In this document: positions 1 through 5,824 of the stretch, in pieces | Layout: every line of letters begins with the position of its first letter | How positions within the stretch are numbered: position 1 is the first letter of the stretch | DNA from: Firmicutes bacterium UBA6811 | GTDB lineage: Bacteria; Bacillota; SHA-98; UBA4971 | NCBI GenBank assembly: GCA_002452295.1 | Contig: DKEX01000096.1 | Location: 1 to 10,989 of the forward strand | Direction of reading: 5' to 3' | DNA: 10,989 nt | Made by a program: the position numbers and the translations under genes | Notes under the pieces: generated by a model | What the model was told of the DNA's origin: nothing | The model's input: the letters and a program-made list of their open reading frames with translations, nothing else | Databases searched by the model: none

Positions 1-1
1 C

Positions 2-100
2 GGAGCGCGGGTTCCCGTTGTTTTGACGTCGAGAGCGGACCCGGCGGCGAGCAAGCTGAACTCGATAGCGGTGGCTGTGCTCCTCGGGCGATTCTCGTGA
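2..100 (+). CDS. C-terminal end of a phosphate acetyl/butyryltransferase family protein (5' partial)
   Basis: Frame 2 is open from the window edge and encodes 32 residues ending ...RVPVVLTSRADPAASKLNSI... followed by about ten more, with TGA at 98-100. The string VPVVLTSRAD plus a following S/A-K-L-x-S-I-A is the usual C-terminal signature of phosphate butyryltransferase (Ptb) and the related phosphate acetyltransferases. These enzymes exchange an acyl group between CoA and phosphate in the cytoplasm, for example butyryl-CoA to butyryl phosphate. Only the tail is visible, so the acyl specificity cannot be read, and the call rests on one short motif remembered from the family. It lies 150 nt upstream of the PucR-type regulator on the same strand, so that regulator may belong to the same locus. 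Frames 1 and 3 show no comparable similarity. Confidence 0.68.
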   Translation, partial: GARVPVVLTSRADPAASKLNSIAVAVLLGRFS

Positions 101-179
101 GAGGATACGCGTGAGGGGCTGTGCATGAGGGGACGCTCACGGCCCATGAGCGGTCTAGAGAAGGGTTCGCTCGGGGCAA

Positions 180-209
180 GTGGGCTCGGCGGGCCCACAG
201 CCGGGCCCA
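180..209 (+). promoter_or_regulatory. Strong hairpin in the leader before the PucR-type gene, with a competing stem
   Basis: Bases 181-190 (TGGGCTCGGC) pair with 200-209 (GCCGGGCCCA) as a 10-bp stem with one T-G wobble and a 9-nt loop. Bases 180-185 can instead pair with 193-198, so two mutually exclusive stems exist. No T tract follows, so this is not a classical intrinsic terminator for the upstream gene. It ends about 40 nt before ATG 251 and could be an operator or an RNA leader element. If translation began at ATG 125 it would lie inside the coding region; its presence is mild support for the later start. I see no convincing -35/-10 pair in 101-250. Confidence 0.4.
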
Positions 210-250
210 ACTTGGGGCGAACCATAGACAGGCAGGTGTCAGGTGGGGCG

Positions 251-2179
251 ATGGAGCTTACAGTCCGTGAGGTGCTCGAAATGCCGTGCCTGGGTAAAGC
301 CAGGCTTCTGGCCGGCGGCAACGGGCTGCACAACGTGGTCCGGCACGTCACAGTCATAGACGCGCCCGACGCGGTTGAGTGGCTACGAGGCGGGGAGTTC
401 GTTCTCACGACGGCGTATCACATCAAGGACGATCCCTCCGCCCAGGTCAGTCTGATCGAGGCTCTGGTCCGAAAGAAGGCCGCATGCGTTGGGATCAAGC
501 TCCGAAGGTTCCTGGACGCGCTGTCTTGCGACGCTCTCGGCAAGGCTGATGAGAAGGGCCTGCCCGTTATCCAGGTGCCGTTCGAGCTGGCGTGGATCGA
601 TATGATAAACCCGATCCTGAGCGATGTGATGGATCGCCAGACACAACTGCTCGAGCAGTCATGGGAGGTACACCGGCGCTTCCTGGACGCAGTGTTGAAC
701 GGCGGGGATATGAAGACCGTCGCTTCGACGCTGGCAACTCTGCTCTCGAGACCCGTGGTGGTCACAGACGTGGGCCTCCACGTGCTTGCCAAGAGCCCGC
801 CTGGGGTTTCGGGAACCGCGACAGGACCAGTCGCTGGGGCGTCCCCAGGGCAAGAGGAAAGCGGCCTTTCTGAGTCGGACGGCAGAGAACAGCTTGCGCT
901 CATGGAATCTGCTATAGAGTCAGTGCGGGAGTCAACGTCGGCTTGTCAGGGTGCCTCGCCGCTCAGGAACTCGAGCAGTCCCTCGAGCAGTTCCGAGATG
1001 CTAAAGACGGACGTGGACGTGCGGCCTGTCTCCCTTCAGGCATCGACTCTCGATGCCTCGTTCCTGGAGGGGTTCAGGATCGTTCGAGGCGAAGGCGGCT
1101 CCGAGGTGCTCGTGGCCGAGATCCGGACCAAGCATGAAACGTACGGGTTCATCTTCGTCGGCCGGCAGCAGCTATCAGGGGCGGCTGAGGATGAATCGAA
1201 TGGTGGTGACGTGCTGAGCCAGAACGAGGCTATTGCGGTACAGCAGGCTGCCACAGTCGCAGCTCTGGAGATCATCAAGCAACAGGCCACCGAGCAGGTG
1301 GAACGGCGCTACCGCCTGCACTTCGTCGATGACCTCCTCCAGGGGAACTTCGAGACTCGAGAAGCGCTGATCCGCCGCGCCCGGTCCTGCGGCTGGGATT
1401 TCACCCGACCCCACATCCTCATGATTCTGGATATAGACGGGTTTGAAAGGTACTACCTCGAGCACCCGGGCGAATCCGAGAGGGACATGCAGCGGATCAA
1501 GGATCGGATGCTCGATGTCGTGAACAGCGGGATCGTCAAAGGGGTGGGCCCGGTGACCGGGGTGGACAGGAGCGACAGTATCGTGGTCTTGTCGCCCGTG
1601 ACACCGGGCTCGTCAGCCGATGGAGCGAAGGAGACCGCCCTCAACCTGGGCAGGGCTTTGCGTGATCGGGTATCCGAGCGGCTCAAACCCCTCACTGTCT
1701 CGGTGGGCATCGGCCGATTCTACCCTGATGTGTTGCTACTGCGCCGCAGCTACCTGGAGGCGCGTGAAGCCCTCAAGCTCGGACGGCGAGTGCGGGGCAA
1801 CGGTAGCACCGTTCACTATGACGATCTCGGCGTCTACAGGCTGATACTGAAGTGCTCCGACCCGGCGGAAGTAGGCCTCTTCGTCAGGGAACATCTGGGC
1901 AGACTCATCGAGTACGACCGGGCCCACCGGACGAACCTGGTGGAGACCCTGGAAACCCATATCAAGACGAACTGCTGTCTCAAGGAGACCGCATCCAGGC
2001 TGTTTGTGCACGTCAACACCCTGAAGTACAGGCTTCGGAGGATCCAGGATATACTGGGCATCGACCTTCGAGACCCGGAGGAACTCCTCAACCTGAGCGT
2101 GGCCATGAAGATGAAGGACATTTCCGGGCTCGACACGAGCGCCGGGATCGTCGTGAAACAAGGCGAGACTCATGCATAG
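251..2179 (+). CDS. PucR/CdaR-family transcriptional regulator
   Basis: This is a cytoplasmic DNA-binding regulator of 642 residues. Residues 1-125 match the PucR N-terminal domain (MELTVREVLEMP..., then ...EWLRGGEFVLTTAY...). Residues about 385-490 match the degenerate GGDEF-like domain of this family (...HILMILDIDGF..., ...LTVSVGIGR...). Residues about 563-606 form the C-terminal PucR helix-turn-helix (LKETASRLFVHVNTLKYRLRRI). Family members usually sense metabolites and control nitrogen, purine, sugar-acid or fermentation genes; the ligand here cannot be read. ATG 251 is chosen because the PucR domain starts there and AGGTGGGG lies just upstream. ATG 125 would add 42 residues of Gly/Ser/Arg-rich sequence with no family similarity. 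Residues 183-258 are an odd Ser/Gly/Glu-rich insert that includes a run of Ser around 241-248, probably a disordered linker inside the middle sensor region. The gene follows a phosphate-acyltransferase gene end and may regulate that locus (inference). Confidence 0.95.
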   Translation: MELTVREVLEMPCLGKARLLAGGNGLHNVVRHVTVIDAPDAVEWLRGGEFVLTTAYHIKDDPSAQVSLIEALVRKKAACVGIKLRRFLDALSCDALGKADEKGLPVIQVPFELAWIDMINPILSDVMDRQTQLLEQSWEVHRRFLDAVLNGGDMKTVASTLATLLSRPVVVTDVGLHVLAKSPPGVSGTATGPVAGASPGQEESGLSESDGREQLALMESAIESVRESTSACQGASPLRNSSSPSSSSEMLKTDVDVRPVSLQASTLDASFLEGFRIVRGEGGSEVLVAEIRTKHETYGFIFVGRQQLSGAAEDESNGGDVLSQNEAIAVQQAATVAALEIIKQQATEQVERRYRLHFVDDLLQGNFETREALIRRARSCGWDFTRPHILMILDIDGFERYYLEHPGESERDMQRIKDRMLDVVNSGIVKGVGPVTGVDRSDSIVVLSPVTPGSSADGAKETALNLGRALRDRVSERLKPLTVSVGIGRFYPDVLLLRRSYLEAREALKLGRRVRGNGSTVHYDDLGVYRLILKCSDPAEVGLFVREHLGRLIEYDRAHRTNLVETLETHIKTNCCLKETASRLFVHVNTLKYRLRRIQDILGIDLRDPEELLNLSVAMKMKDISGLDTSAGIVVKQGETHA

Positions 2180-2204
2180 ACGGTGACTACCTGCGGGAGA
2201 ATTC

Positions 2205-2465
2205 ATGCGTGAAGGCTCGCCTTCAGCCGAGAACTCAGGCGACACGAAGGGGTCGGTGGTCGTGAGAGACAGGCAGGAGCAAATCGAGGAGATAATGGGG
2301 TTCGTCGCGAGGCACAAGGAGTCGCAAGCAACGAGAGCCGTGTTCGGCCGCATACTCGGCCGTTACGACATGGAGGTCGGCAGCGAGTCGCTCTGCGACC
2401 TGCGCGACGGCCTTGGCAAGGCCAGCGACGAGGAGGTGGAGTCGCTTTACTACATAGTGCGCTGA
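2205..2465 (+). CDS. Small hypothetical protein downstream of the PucR-type regulator
   Basis: I do not recognise this protein. From ATG 2205 it has 86 residues; from the in-frame GTG at 2262 it has 67. ATG 2205 has only GGGAGA four bases upstream. GTG 2262 has GAAGGGG (2246-2252) at a good 9-nt spacing, and the first 19 residues are low-complexity, so the shorter form is at least as likely. The shared part is hydrophilic, highly charged and probably helical (DRQEQIEEIMGFVARHKE, then ...GRILGRYDMEVGSESLCDL...), with no signal peptide, membrane segment or metal motif. It starts 25 nt after the regulator's stop on the same strand and probably shares its transcript. It converges with the radical SAM gene, 66 nt away. 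Single-gene evidence is weak: it rests on an open frame, position and a plausible ribosome site. Confidence 0.5.
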   Translation: MREGSPSAENSGDTKGSVVVRDRQEQIEEIMGFVARHKESQATRAVFGRILGRYDMEVGSESLCDLRDGLGKASDEEVESLYYIVR

Positions 2466-2531
2466 ACCTTGAACCTTTCCGGGGCTGAACGTCTCCAGGG
2501 TTGAAGCCCGCCGGTTCCAGGAAGAACCACG

Positions 2532-3824
2532 TCAGCTGGTCGCCGCCGCAGTGCGCCCCGCCCTCTCTCGTTCGATTGTGCGATCACGTTTGCTTTTGCC
2601 TTTGCCTTCGCCTTCGCGCTCCTGTTCGCGCTCCCGTCCGCGTCCGCGTCCGCGTTCGTGTTCGCGTTCATCTACATGCGTTCTCAGCCTCACGGCCAGT
2701 TCGCCAAGGTCGGCGCGGTGCTCGAAGAGGGCGCAGGCGAACCGGTCGCGCCTGAGCAGCGCGGGGTTTTCGCGAATGGCCCGCATGAACGGCGAGCGGA
2801 ACGCCGAGGCAAGCCCGCCCCAGCGGACGTTCTCACACGAGATGGGTGCGAACGGGCACGGCTCGACGTCGCCTTGGGAGTTGATGTGGAGCGACGCTTG
2901 CCCAGCCGCCGAGCAGCGGTTGTCCTTGCCGTACTCATCATGCGGGAACTGCACCAGCACGATGGGCTTATGGCGCCTCAGCTCCAGCACGCGCCGCCTG
3001 AACGCCTCCCGCGCACGCTGGTCGAGCATCCAGTCGTCGTTCGGGTGCTCGTCGCACGGCACGTACTCTGTGAAGAAGCCGACCGAACAACCGAGGCCGA
3101 TCATCTCATCTACAAACGCGTCGGTGCCAAGGTGGCCGGTGTTGGCCGCCGTATTCGTGGCGGCGAAGCCGTAGCAGGCCCCTGCCTGGCGCAGGTGCCC
3201 CAGGGCGCGTAGCGCCGCCTTGTGGGCGCCGGGGCCGCGCCGCGCGTCGGTGTCCTCGGGGAAGCCCTCAATGCTGACAAGCAGGAGCACATTGCCGATC
3301 CGCGCGATGCGCTCCGCAACCTCGGGGGTTACGAGGGAGCCGTTGGTGATGGGGACGAACAGCAGGCGCCGGTGGCGCGCCATGAGTTCCAGAAGATCGC
3401 TCCGGACCAGCGGTTCGCCTCCAGTTACGACCATGGAATTGACCCCAAGCTCCTCGGCCTCGCTGAAGAGGGCGTCGAGTTCGGCGGTGGAAAGCTCGTT
3501 ATCGGAGTCGCGGCCGTGGGAGTAACACCCTCGGCAGTTGTAGTTGCACCGCATCGTCGGGCTGATGGCAACGACCGACGGCACCGGGCCGCCGAGGCGC
3601 CGCTCGCTCTGCACCCGGCGGCGCCTGGCGTGCCACATGCGCCAGGCGATCCCGGCGAAGAACGCCATGTGCCTGGGGCTCGACCGCCCCCACATCCATA
3701 GCGCCGACGCGATCAGGCTGCCGATACCAGGCTCCCGCTCCCGGTCCTCTCCGGTGCCCACATCGGAATGCAGAGGTCTGTGTTTCGTCTCTTGTGTTCG
3801 AACTGCGGGACTACCCTCCGGCAC
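2532..3824 (-). CDS. Radical SAM protein with SPASM/twitch-like C-terminal Cys region and charged repeat tail
   Basis: This is a 430-residue iron-sulfur enzyme (from GTG 3824). The radical-SAM motif CNYNCRGC gives Cys93, Cys97 and Cys100, followed by GGEPL at 135-139 and an ITNGS strand, all typical of the AdoMet-cleaving core. A C-terminal segment, C304-SAAGQASLHINSQGDVEP-C323 with further Cys at 330 and 363, resembles a reduced SPASM/twitch domain that binds an auxiliary cluster. The substrate is unknown and no peptide-precursor gene is evident nearby. The frame stays open up to a GTG at 3959, but that codon lies inside the promoter spacer (3944-3972), so the start must be further in. GTG 3824, preceded by AGAGAGG and GGGAG, is the best candidate; ATG 3695 (387 residues, just before the family-like part) is possible. 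The last 45 residues are Arg/Glu/Gly/Lys dipeptide-like repeats encoded by a hexanucleotide array. Confidence 0.9.
   Translation of the reverse strand: MPEGSPAVRTQETKHRPLHSDVGTGEDREREPGIGSLIASALWMWGRSSPRHMAFFAGIAWRMWHARRRRVQSERRLGGPVPSVVAISPTMRCNYNCRGCYSHGRDSDNELSTAELDALFSEAEELGVNSMVVTGGEPLVRSDLLELMARHRRLLFVPITNGSLVTPEVAERIARIGNVLLLVSIEGFPEDTDARRGPGAHKAALRALGHLRQAGACYGFAATNTAANTGHLGTDAFVDEMIGLGCSVGFFTEYVPCDEHPNDDWMLDQRAREAFRRRVLELRRHKPIVLVQFPHDEYGKDNRCSAAGQASLHINSQGDVEPCPFAPISCENVRWGGLASAFRSPFMRAIRENPALLRRDRFACALFEHRADLGELAVRLRTHVDEREHERGRGRGREREQEREGEGKGKSKRDRTIERERAGRTAAATS
2589..2672 (-). repeat. Degenerate hexanucleotide array inside the 3' end of the radical SAM gene
   Basis: Fourteen consecutive 6-nt units can be read on the + strand, from TTTGCT, TTTGCC x2 and TTCGCC through TTCGCG and CTCCCG to TCCGCG x3, TTCGTG, TTCGCG and TTCATC. 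On the coding strand they give alternating charged dipeptides (E-R, G-R, E-G, K-G). The unit length is a multiple of three, so expansion or contraction keeps the reading frame. It looks like an aged microsatellite that has been translated as a flexible tail. Confidence 0.85.
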
Positions 3825-3943
3825 TATCTCCCAACCTCTCTCGAGTCTGCTCTTGCGTCCGCAGGCGAGCCCGGCTCGTACGTGGCTGTCATCCTTCGAC
3901 CCGCCGCGATCTGTCTTACGGAAAAGCCACAAAACTCGCCGCC

Positions 3944-3972
3944 AGTATACTCGATCCACCGGCCCACGTCAA
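3944..3972 (-). promoter_or_regulatory. Sigma-A-type promoter for the radical SAM gene
   Basis: On the - strand TTGACG (3972-3967) is followed by a 17-nt spacer and TATACT (3949-3944), a near-consensus housekeeping promoter. Transcription would begin near 3937 and read into the radical SAM gene with a leader of roughly 113 nt if GTG 3824 is the start. The placement excludes a start at 3959. Confidence 0.7.
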
Positions 3973-4145
3973 AGCCGATTTGCCCTTCCGCGTCGGTCTG
4001 CTCTTCTGCGTCGTCCCCTTGCCCTCCTGTGCCAATCCACCGCGCCGGGGGCGGCCCGGTATTGTAGGAGCGCGAGAGCGCGCGGGCGCGGGAACGCGAG
4101 GGTGCGTGTTCGGGGAGATCGCCCATCCTGGGCCGCTCATACTGT

Positions 4146-4163
4146 CGCTCATGCCGATGAGCG
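4146..4163. repeat. Perfect 7-bp inverted repeat
   Basis: CGCTCAT (4146-4152) and ATGAGCG (4157-4163) form a perfect stem with a GCCG loop. On the + strand it is followed by a T/G-rich run but no clear T tract. No gene ends just upstream, so a terminator role is not supported. Confidence 0.5.
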
Positions 4164-4184
4164 CCGGGTGTTGTGTGTTCTCCC

Positions 4185-4400
4185 GGTGAATTATCGTGTA
4201 CGTGGTATATCGCCGAGGTTTCCCCTGGTAGTGATGCCTGGCACCGGCAAATGGTGAAAACGCCGCTGGCAGCGTCTCCGTGGAATTATCGCACATGAGG
4301 CATATTGTCGTCTTCTTCCTGCTAGTGGCCTGGGCAACATCAAGCGGTGATAAACGGGGCCTGGCAGCGCCTTGTCCGGAATTATCGCACATACGCGATA
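4185..4400. repeat. Degenerate tandem repeat, 95-96 nt period, two units and part of a third
   Basis: The core AATTATCG occurs at 4189-4196, 4284-4291 and 4380-4387, spaced 95 and 96 nt. Units one and two also share, in order, CCTGGTAGTG/CCTGCTAGTG, GGTGA(A/T)AAACG-like and CTGGCAGCG blocks. The third copy shares with the first an ATATCGCC block about 14 nt after the core, and then the similarity ends. A much poorer match begins near 4091. On the - strand copies two and three read TGTGCGATAATTCC and the first copy is diverged. Regularly spaced repeats of this sort occur at the ends of some transposable elements (IS21 family), but no transposase is present. Confidence 0.7.
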
Positions 4401-4501
4401 TCGCCGCTTCGCGAACCCATGTTACCCCCGGAGCTACCGGTCCGCCCACTCGCCGGACAGAGGGCCGCAGGAGCAGGATCAGGAGATGGACTGCATATAT
4501 C

Positions 4502-4517
4502 CTGTGCACCTGCACAG
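4502..4517. repeat. 16-bp palindrome CTGTGCACCTGCACAG
   Basis: Two perfect 7-nt arms (CTGTGCA and TGCACAG) flank a CC centre. Its symmetry suits a dimeric DNA-binding protein or a small hairpin. No promoter or gene is close enough to assign a role, and further TGTGCA-type words nearby (4532-4540) suggest a local low-complexity context. Confidence 0.4.
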
Positions 4518-4854
4518 TGGTCGGGCGCACAAGAAATGTGCAGACGGACTGGCGTCTCGTCTTGGTGCACCCGCTTCGAGCGGTCCCCCGCCGTTCTCTG
4601 TGCGGCCGTCCGTCGCAGTCCGCGCGAGTCGCAGCCGCTTTTCTGGGGCACAGGGCGCCTCTCCCGCTGACCTGGCATGCGTCTTGCGACGTTATCGTAG
4701 CGAAAGATCCACCATGGGGTGGCTGCGCGGGGGTTTCGGAGGCGCGGCTGGGAATGGATGGCGATTCGAAAGGAGGGCGACGAGCGGGCTTGAGCTTCTT
4801 CCGGGCCTCCGGAGCGAGCTTGCGCCGGCCGATGGTCGCGGCTTTGGCAGAATG

Positions 4855-4863
4855 TGGTATACT
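4855..4863 (+). promoter_or_regulatory. Extended -10 promoter for the MNT-HEPN module
   Basis: TGG directly before TATACT (4858-4863) matches an extended -10 element. No good -35 is present 16-18 nt upstream, which is tolerated for extended -10 promoters. Transcription would start near 4870, about 90 nt before the nucleotidyltransferase start. Confidence 0.45.
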
Positions 4864-4877
4864 TAAATCGAATCGAG

Positions 4878-4891
4878 GTGCCCGGGGGCAC
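4878..4891. promoter_or_regulatory. Palindrome GTGCCCGGGGGCAC, candidate operator
   Basis: Two perfect 6-nt arms (GTGCCC/GGGCAC) surround GG. It lies just downstream of the -10 box, where a repressor or an early RNA hairpin would act. A related palindrome, GTGCCCGGCAC, sits at 4963-4973 over the start codon. Autoregulation by the module is inference. Confidence 0.4.
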
Positions 4892-4910
4892 GGGCAACAG
4901 AGGCTCGCGG

Positions 4911-4917
4911 AAGGAGG
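4911..4917 (+). promoter_or_regulatory. Strong ribosome binding site with no nearby canonical start
   Basis: AAGGAGG is the best Shine-Dalgarno sequence in this region, yet no ATG, GTG or TTG lies within 20 nt downstream. The first usable start in the nucleotidyltransferase frame is GTG 4963. An in-frame CTG at 4921 could be used and would add 14 residues. Confidence 0.5.
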
Positions 4918-4962
4918 CGACTGGAGACGGCGGGGGGGATATCAGAGACGAACAGCCGGGTC

Positions 4963-4973
4963 GTGCCCGGCAC
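4963..4973. promoter_or_regulatory. Palindrome GTGCCCGGCAC covering the MNT start codon
   Basis: Five-nucleotide arms GTGCC/GGCAC surround one C, and the first GTG is the chosen start codon. It shares its half-sites with the palindrome at 4878-4891. It could hide the start codon in an RNA hairpin or form a second protein-binding site. Confidence 0.35.
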
Positions 4974-5298
4974 AGGCGGCCGGCGCACAGACGACATCCT
5001 GCTCAGACGTTGCGCCAGGACGATTCGCGATGTCGTGCCCGAAGCAACAATCATCCTTTATGGATCTCGAGCAAGAGGCGACAACACTCCTGACTCAGAC
5101 TATGATCTTCTGGTTCTCCTGGATGGGGAGGTCGATTGGCGGCTCGAGGACAGTATTCGCCGCAGTCTGTATCCCCTCGAACTGGAAACGGGGAAGGTGC
5201 TTACTGTGGTCTGCTACGGGAAGGCCCGGTGGCACTCGCCCTTATATCAGGCCATGCCGTTCGTCCGCAACGTGCAGCGGGAGGGTGTGATCCTGTGA
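4963..5298 (+). CDS. MNT-type minimal nucleotidyltransferase (MntA-like antitoxin)
   Basis: This small cytoplasmic protein (111 residues from GTG 4963) has the polymerase-beta-type signature GSRARGDNTPDSDYDL: Gly34-Ser35 and the metal-binding pair Asp46 and Asp48. In characterised MntA-HepT (type VII) pairs, the nucleotidyltransferase transfers AMP to a Tyr of the HEPN partner and silences it; that mechanism is family knowledge, not shown here. A third carboxylate, needed for catalysis, may be among the acidic residues at 54-56 (DGEVD) or near 73, which I cannot assign. The stop overlaps the next gene's GTG by 4 nt (GTGA), typical of coupled translation. The start is uncertain: GTG 4963 has no good ribosome site, whereas AAGGAGG lies 45 nt upstream, next to an in-frame CTG (4921). 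Length is normal for the family. Confidence 0.9.
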   Translation: MPGTGGRRTDDILLRRCARTIRDVVPEATIILYGSRARGDNTPDSDYDLLVLLDGEVDWRLEDSIRRSLYPLELETGKVLTVVCYGKARWHSPLYQAMPFVRNVQREGVIL

Positions 5299-5708
5299 CC
5301 CCGGAGACCCGGGCACTTGTAACGTACAGGCTGGAGCGGGCCAACGAGTGTGTTGAGGAAGCGGAACTCCTGCTCAGCACGGGCCACGTTAATACCAGTG
5401 TGGACCGTTGCTACTACGCCTGCTTCTATGCGGTATCAGCCTTGCTGCTTGCAAAGGGCCTTTCATCGCCGAAGCGTACAGGTATCAGATCTCTCTTCCA
5501 TCAGCAAGTAGTCAAGCCAGGACTCGTTGGCATCTCGGCCGGTCAGCTCTATGACAGGCTCTTTGACAACCGTCAGAAATCGGACTATGCGGATCTGGTC
5601 ACGTTCAAGGCCGATGATGTCAGGGTGTGGCTGCAAGAGGTCCGGGCGTCTGTCGGCGACATCCGCGAACTGACTCTGTGCGAGGTTGAAAAAGAGACGA
5701 CCACATGA
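5295..5708 (+). CDS. HEPN-domain protein (toxin-side partner of the MNT protein)
   Basis: This protein has 137 residues and an all-helical HEPN fold. Its landmarks are an N-terminal amphipathic helix (RLERANECVEEAELLLSTG), the core NTSVDRCYYACFYAVSALLLAKGL at 33-56 and the later helix LFDNRQKSDYADL at 89-101. HEPN proteins paired with MNT enzymes are typically ribonuclease-like toxins. However, I find no RX4-6H motif; the only near match is Arg65-x3-His69. This branch (YY-x2-F core and RQ-x-x-DY) may work differently or may bind nucleotides. GTG 5295 is chosen because it overlaps the upstream TGA and has GGGAGG (5279-5284) at 10 nt spacing; longer upstream frames run through the nucleotidyltransferase gene. 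It would be translated together with its neighbour as one operon. Confidence 0.93.
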   Translation: MTPETRALVTYRLERANECVEEAELLLSTGHVNTSVDRCYYACFYAVSALLLAKGLSSPKRTGIRSLFHQQVVKPGLVGISAGQLYDRLFDNRQKSDYADLVTFKADDVRVWLQEVRASVGDIRELTLCEVEKETTT

Positions 5709-5712
5709 GGCC

Positions 5713-5768
5713 CGCCCCGCCGCTTTCGTTGCGGGCTGGACCCGGGAACCAACGGTGGCGGCGGGGCG
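5713..5768. terminator. GC-rich inverted repeat between convergent genes, possible bidirectional terminator
   Basis: CGCCCCGCCGC (5713-5723) and GCGGCGGGGCG (5758-5768) are perfect 11-bp arms around a 34-nt loop that has a further small CGGG/CCCG stem. It lies 4 nt after the HEPN stop and about 57 nt from the convergent ECF gene. No T tract follows on either strand, so intrinsic termination is uncertain. Confidence 0.4.
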
Positions 5769-5824
5769 CTTGCTTCTGACGCGACCGCTGTGTGGGGGCG
5801 ACGCGGCTGCGAGGGCCACGCGGG

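Larger units (their letters stand above)
3973..4855. other. Long stretch without a credible gene
   Basis: All six frames contain open stretches, but none reads like a protein: they are rich in Arg, Pro, Ser, Cys and His, lack family motifs and conflict with one another. Seen here are a tandem repeat (4185-4400), a 7-bp hairpin at 4146-4163 (CGCTCAT, GCCG loop, ATGAGCG) and a palindrome at 4502-4517. The A/T-richer patches differ from the flanking genes. The stretch is best read as decayed mobile-element or intergenic-repeat DNA between two divergent transcription units. Confidence 0.55.

Noticed and set aside
2466..2531. Intrinsic terminator between the convergent small ORF and radical SAM gene
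   Set aside because: Short AACC/GGTT and CCGG words can pair only with bulges, and there is no T tract on either strand.
4185..4400. CRISPR array
   Set aside because: The units are 95-96 nt and similar throughout their length, without short constant repeats separated by unrelated spacers, and no cas gene is present.
3916..4530. - strand open frame with two MCDNS words, considered as a gene or transposase remnant
   Set aside because: The MCDNS words come from the tandem DNA repeat itself. The rest is low-complexity and overlaps the radical SAM promoter; it is reported only as repeat DNA.
4844..4863. Sigma-54 promoter (GG then GC 10 nt later) before the MNT gene
   Set aside because: GG at 4846-4847 is followed 10 nt later by TA rather than GC, so the extended -10 reading is better.
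4280..5290. Long + strand open frame (336 codons) running into the nucleotidyltransferase gene
   Set aside because: Its translation has no recognisable domain, it crosses the tandem repeats and the promoter at 4855-4863, and it overlaps the well-supported MNT gene in another frame.
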